A program made the position numbers and the translations under genes. Positions 5,524 to 5,872 of a DNA stretch of 5,872 bases are shown in pieces. The notes under the pieces were generated by a model that was not told the DNA's origin, did not search any database, and worked only from the letters and a program-made list of their open reading frames with translations. Each line of letters opens with the position of its first letter. Within the stretch, counting starts at the first letter, position 1. Source of the stretch: DASUKL01 sp036278755 (GTDB lineage Bacteria > Chloroflexota > Limnocylindria > Limnocylindrales > CSP1-4). The stretch covers positions 1 to 5,872 of the forward strand of contig DASUKL010000002.1 in the NCBI GenBank assembly GCA_036278755.1, given 5' to 3'.

Positions 5524-5847
5524 GAAGAACGAGCCACGGGCGAAGAACGGGCGACGGGCGAGGAAGCGGCTACGGACGAGGAGCAGGCCACGGACGCGGA
5601 AGAAGCCACGGGCAAAGAACGGGCGACGGACGCGGAGCGGGCCACGGACGCGGAAGAAGCCACGGGCAAAGAACGAGCGACGGACGCGGAAGCGGCTACG
5701 GACGAGGAGCGAGCCACGGACGAGGAGCGAGCCACGGACGACGAGCGGGCCACGGACGCGGGAGCGGCCACGGACGCGGAAGCGGCCACGGACGCGGAAG
5801 CGGCCACGGACGAAGAACGAGCCCCGGACGAAGAACGAGCCACGGCC
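5524..5847. repeat. Eighteen tandem copies of an 18-bp unit
   Basis: The array is 18 units of 18 bp without any indel, plus-strand consensus GAAGCGGCCACGGACGCG. Bases 10-11 of the unit (GC) and 14-15 (CG) never vary; base 13 is A except in one unit. Several frames are open on both strands. Plus frames read as E-[ERA]-[RA]-A-T-[DG] hexapeptides or as a Gly/Arg-rich chain from an ATG at 5514. One minus frame reads ARSSSV/AASASV. None has the third-position GC of the flanking genes and none has a ribosome binding site at its start. Whether it is the edge of a repeat protein gene or a non-coding minisatellite cannot be settled here. Confidence 0.92.
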
Positions 5848-5872
5848 ATCAGCGGGCGGCCACGGCGACGAA

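Noticed and set aside
5524..5847. The 18-bp array as a CRISPR array
   Set aside because: Units are contiguous and only 18 bp, with no unique spacers between repeats.
5199..5849. A 216-codon minus-strand frame (ARSSSV repeats, then a Gly/Ala/Pro tail) whose stop overlaps the fabZ start by 8 bp
   Set aside because: It has no ribosome site, runs through the operator dyads and two different repeats, has clearly lower third-position GC than the real genes, and resembles no domain. The array is open in other frames too, so length alone is not evidence.

Overview
The window is very GC-rich and carries one tightly packed operon on the minus strand for type II (dissociated) fatty acid synthesis. In transcription order, from high to low coordinates, it holds fabZ, a calcineurin-like metallophosphoesterase, fabF, accB, fabH and fabG, the last cut by the window edge. 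The genes overlap by 4 bp or sit 16-104 bp apart and share strand and codon style, so they are probably co-transcribed. The organism is a high-GC free-living bacterium. The gene order differs from the fabD-fabH-acpP-fabF order of streptomycetes, and FabZ argues against mycolic-acid actinobacteria. A high-GC Chloroflexota lineage is possible, but this is a guess from style and not shown by the sequence.

Together the genes cover much of the cycle. AccB is the biotin carrier of acetyl-CoA carboxylase, which makes malonyl-CoA. FabH starts a chain, FabF extends it, FabG reduces the 3-oxo group and FabZ dehydrates the 3-hydroxyacyl-ACP. FabD, ACP, enoyl reductase and the other carboxylase subunits are not in the window. 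The phosphoesterase is the odd member. It is inserted between fabZ and fabF, its stop overlaps the GTG start of fabF, and its substrate is unknown.

Upstream of fabZ (5207-5872) there is no confident gene. Nearest fabZ is a Gly/Ser-type GC repeat that contains the fabZ Shine-Dalgarno sequence. Next come three copies of a dyad, TTTGC-N5-GCAAA, spaced exactly 72 bp apart centre to centre. They are the best candidates for operator sites of an unidentified regulator. Beyond them are 18 tandem copies of an 18-bp unit (5524-5847).

A second theme is repeat expansion. In-frame tandem repeats, mostly of 15 or 18 bp, lie in the fabH tail, the accB linker and the phosphoesterase. In addition, the end of fabZ has been copied about three times as a 26-27 bp repeat, which creates a relay of tiny ORFs with ATGA overlaps between fabZ and the phosphoesterase gene.
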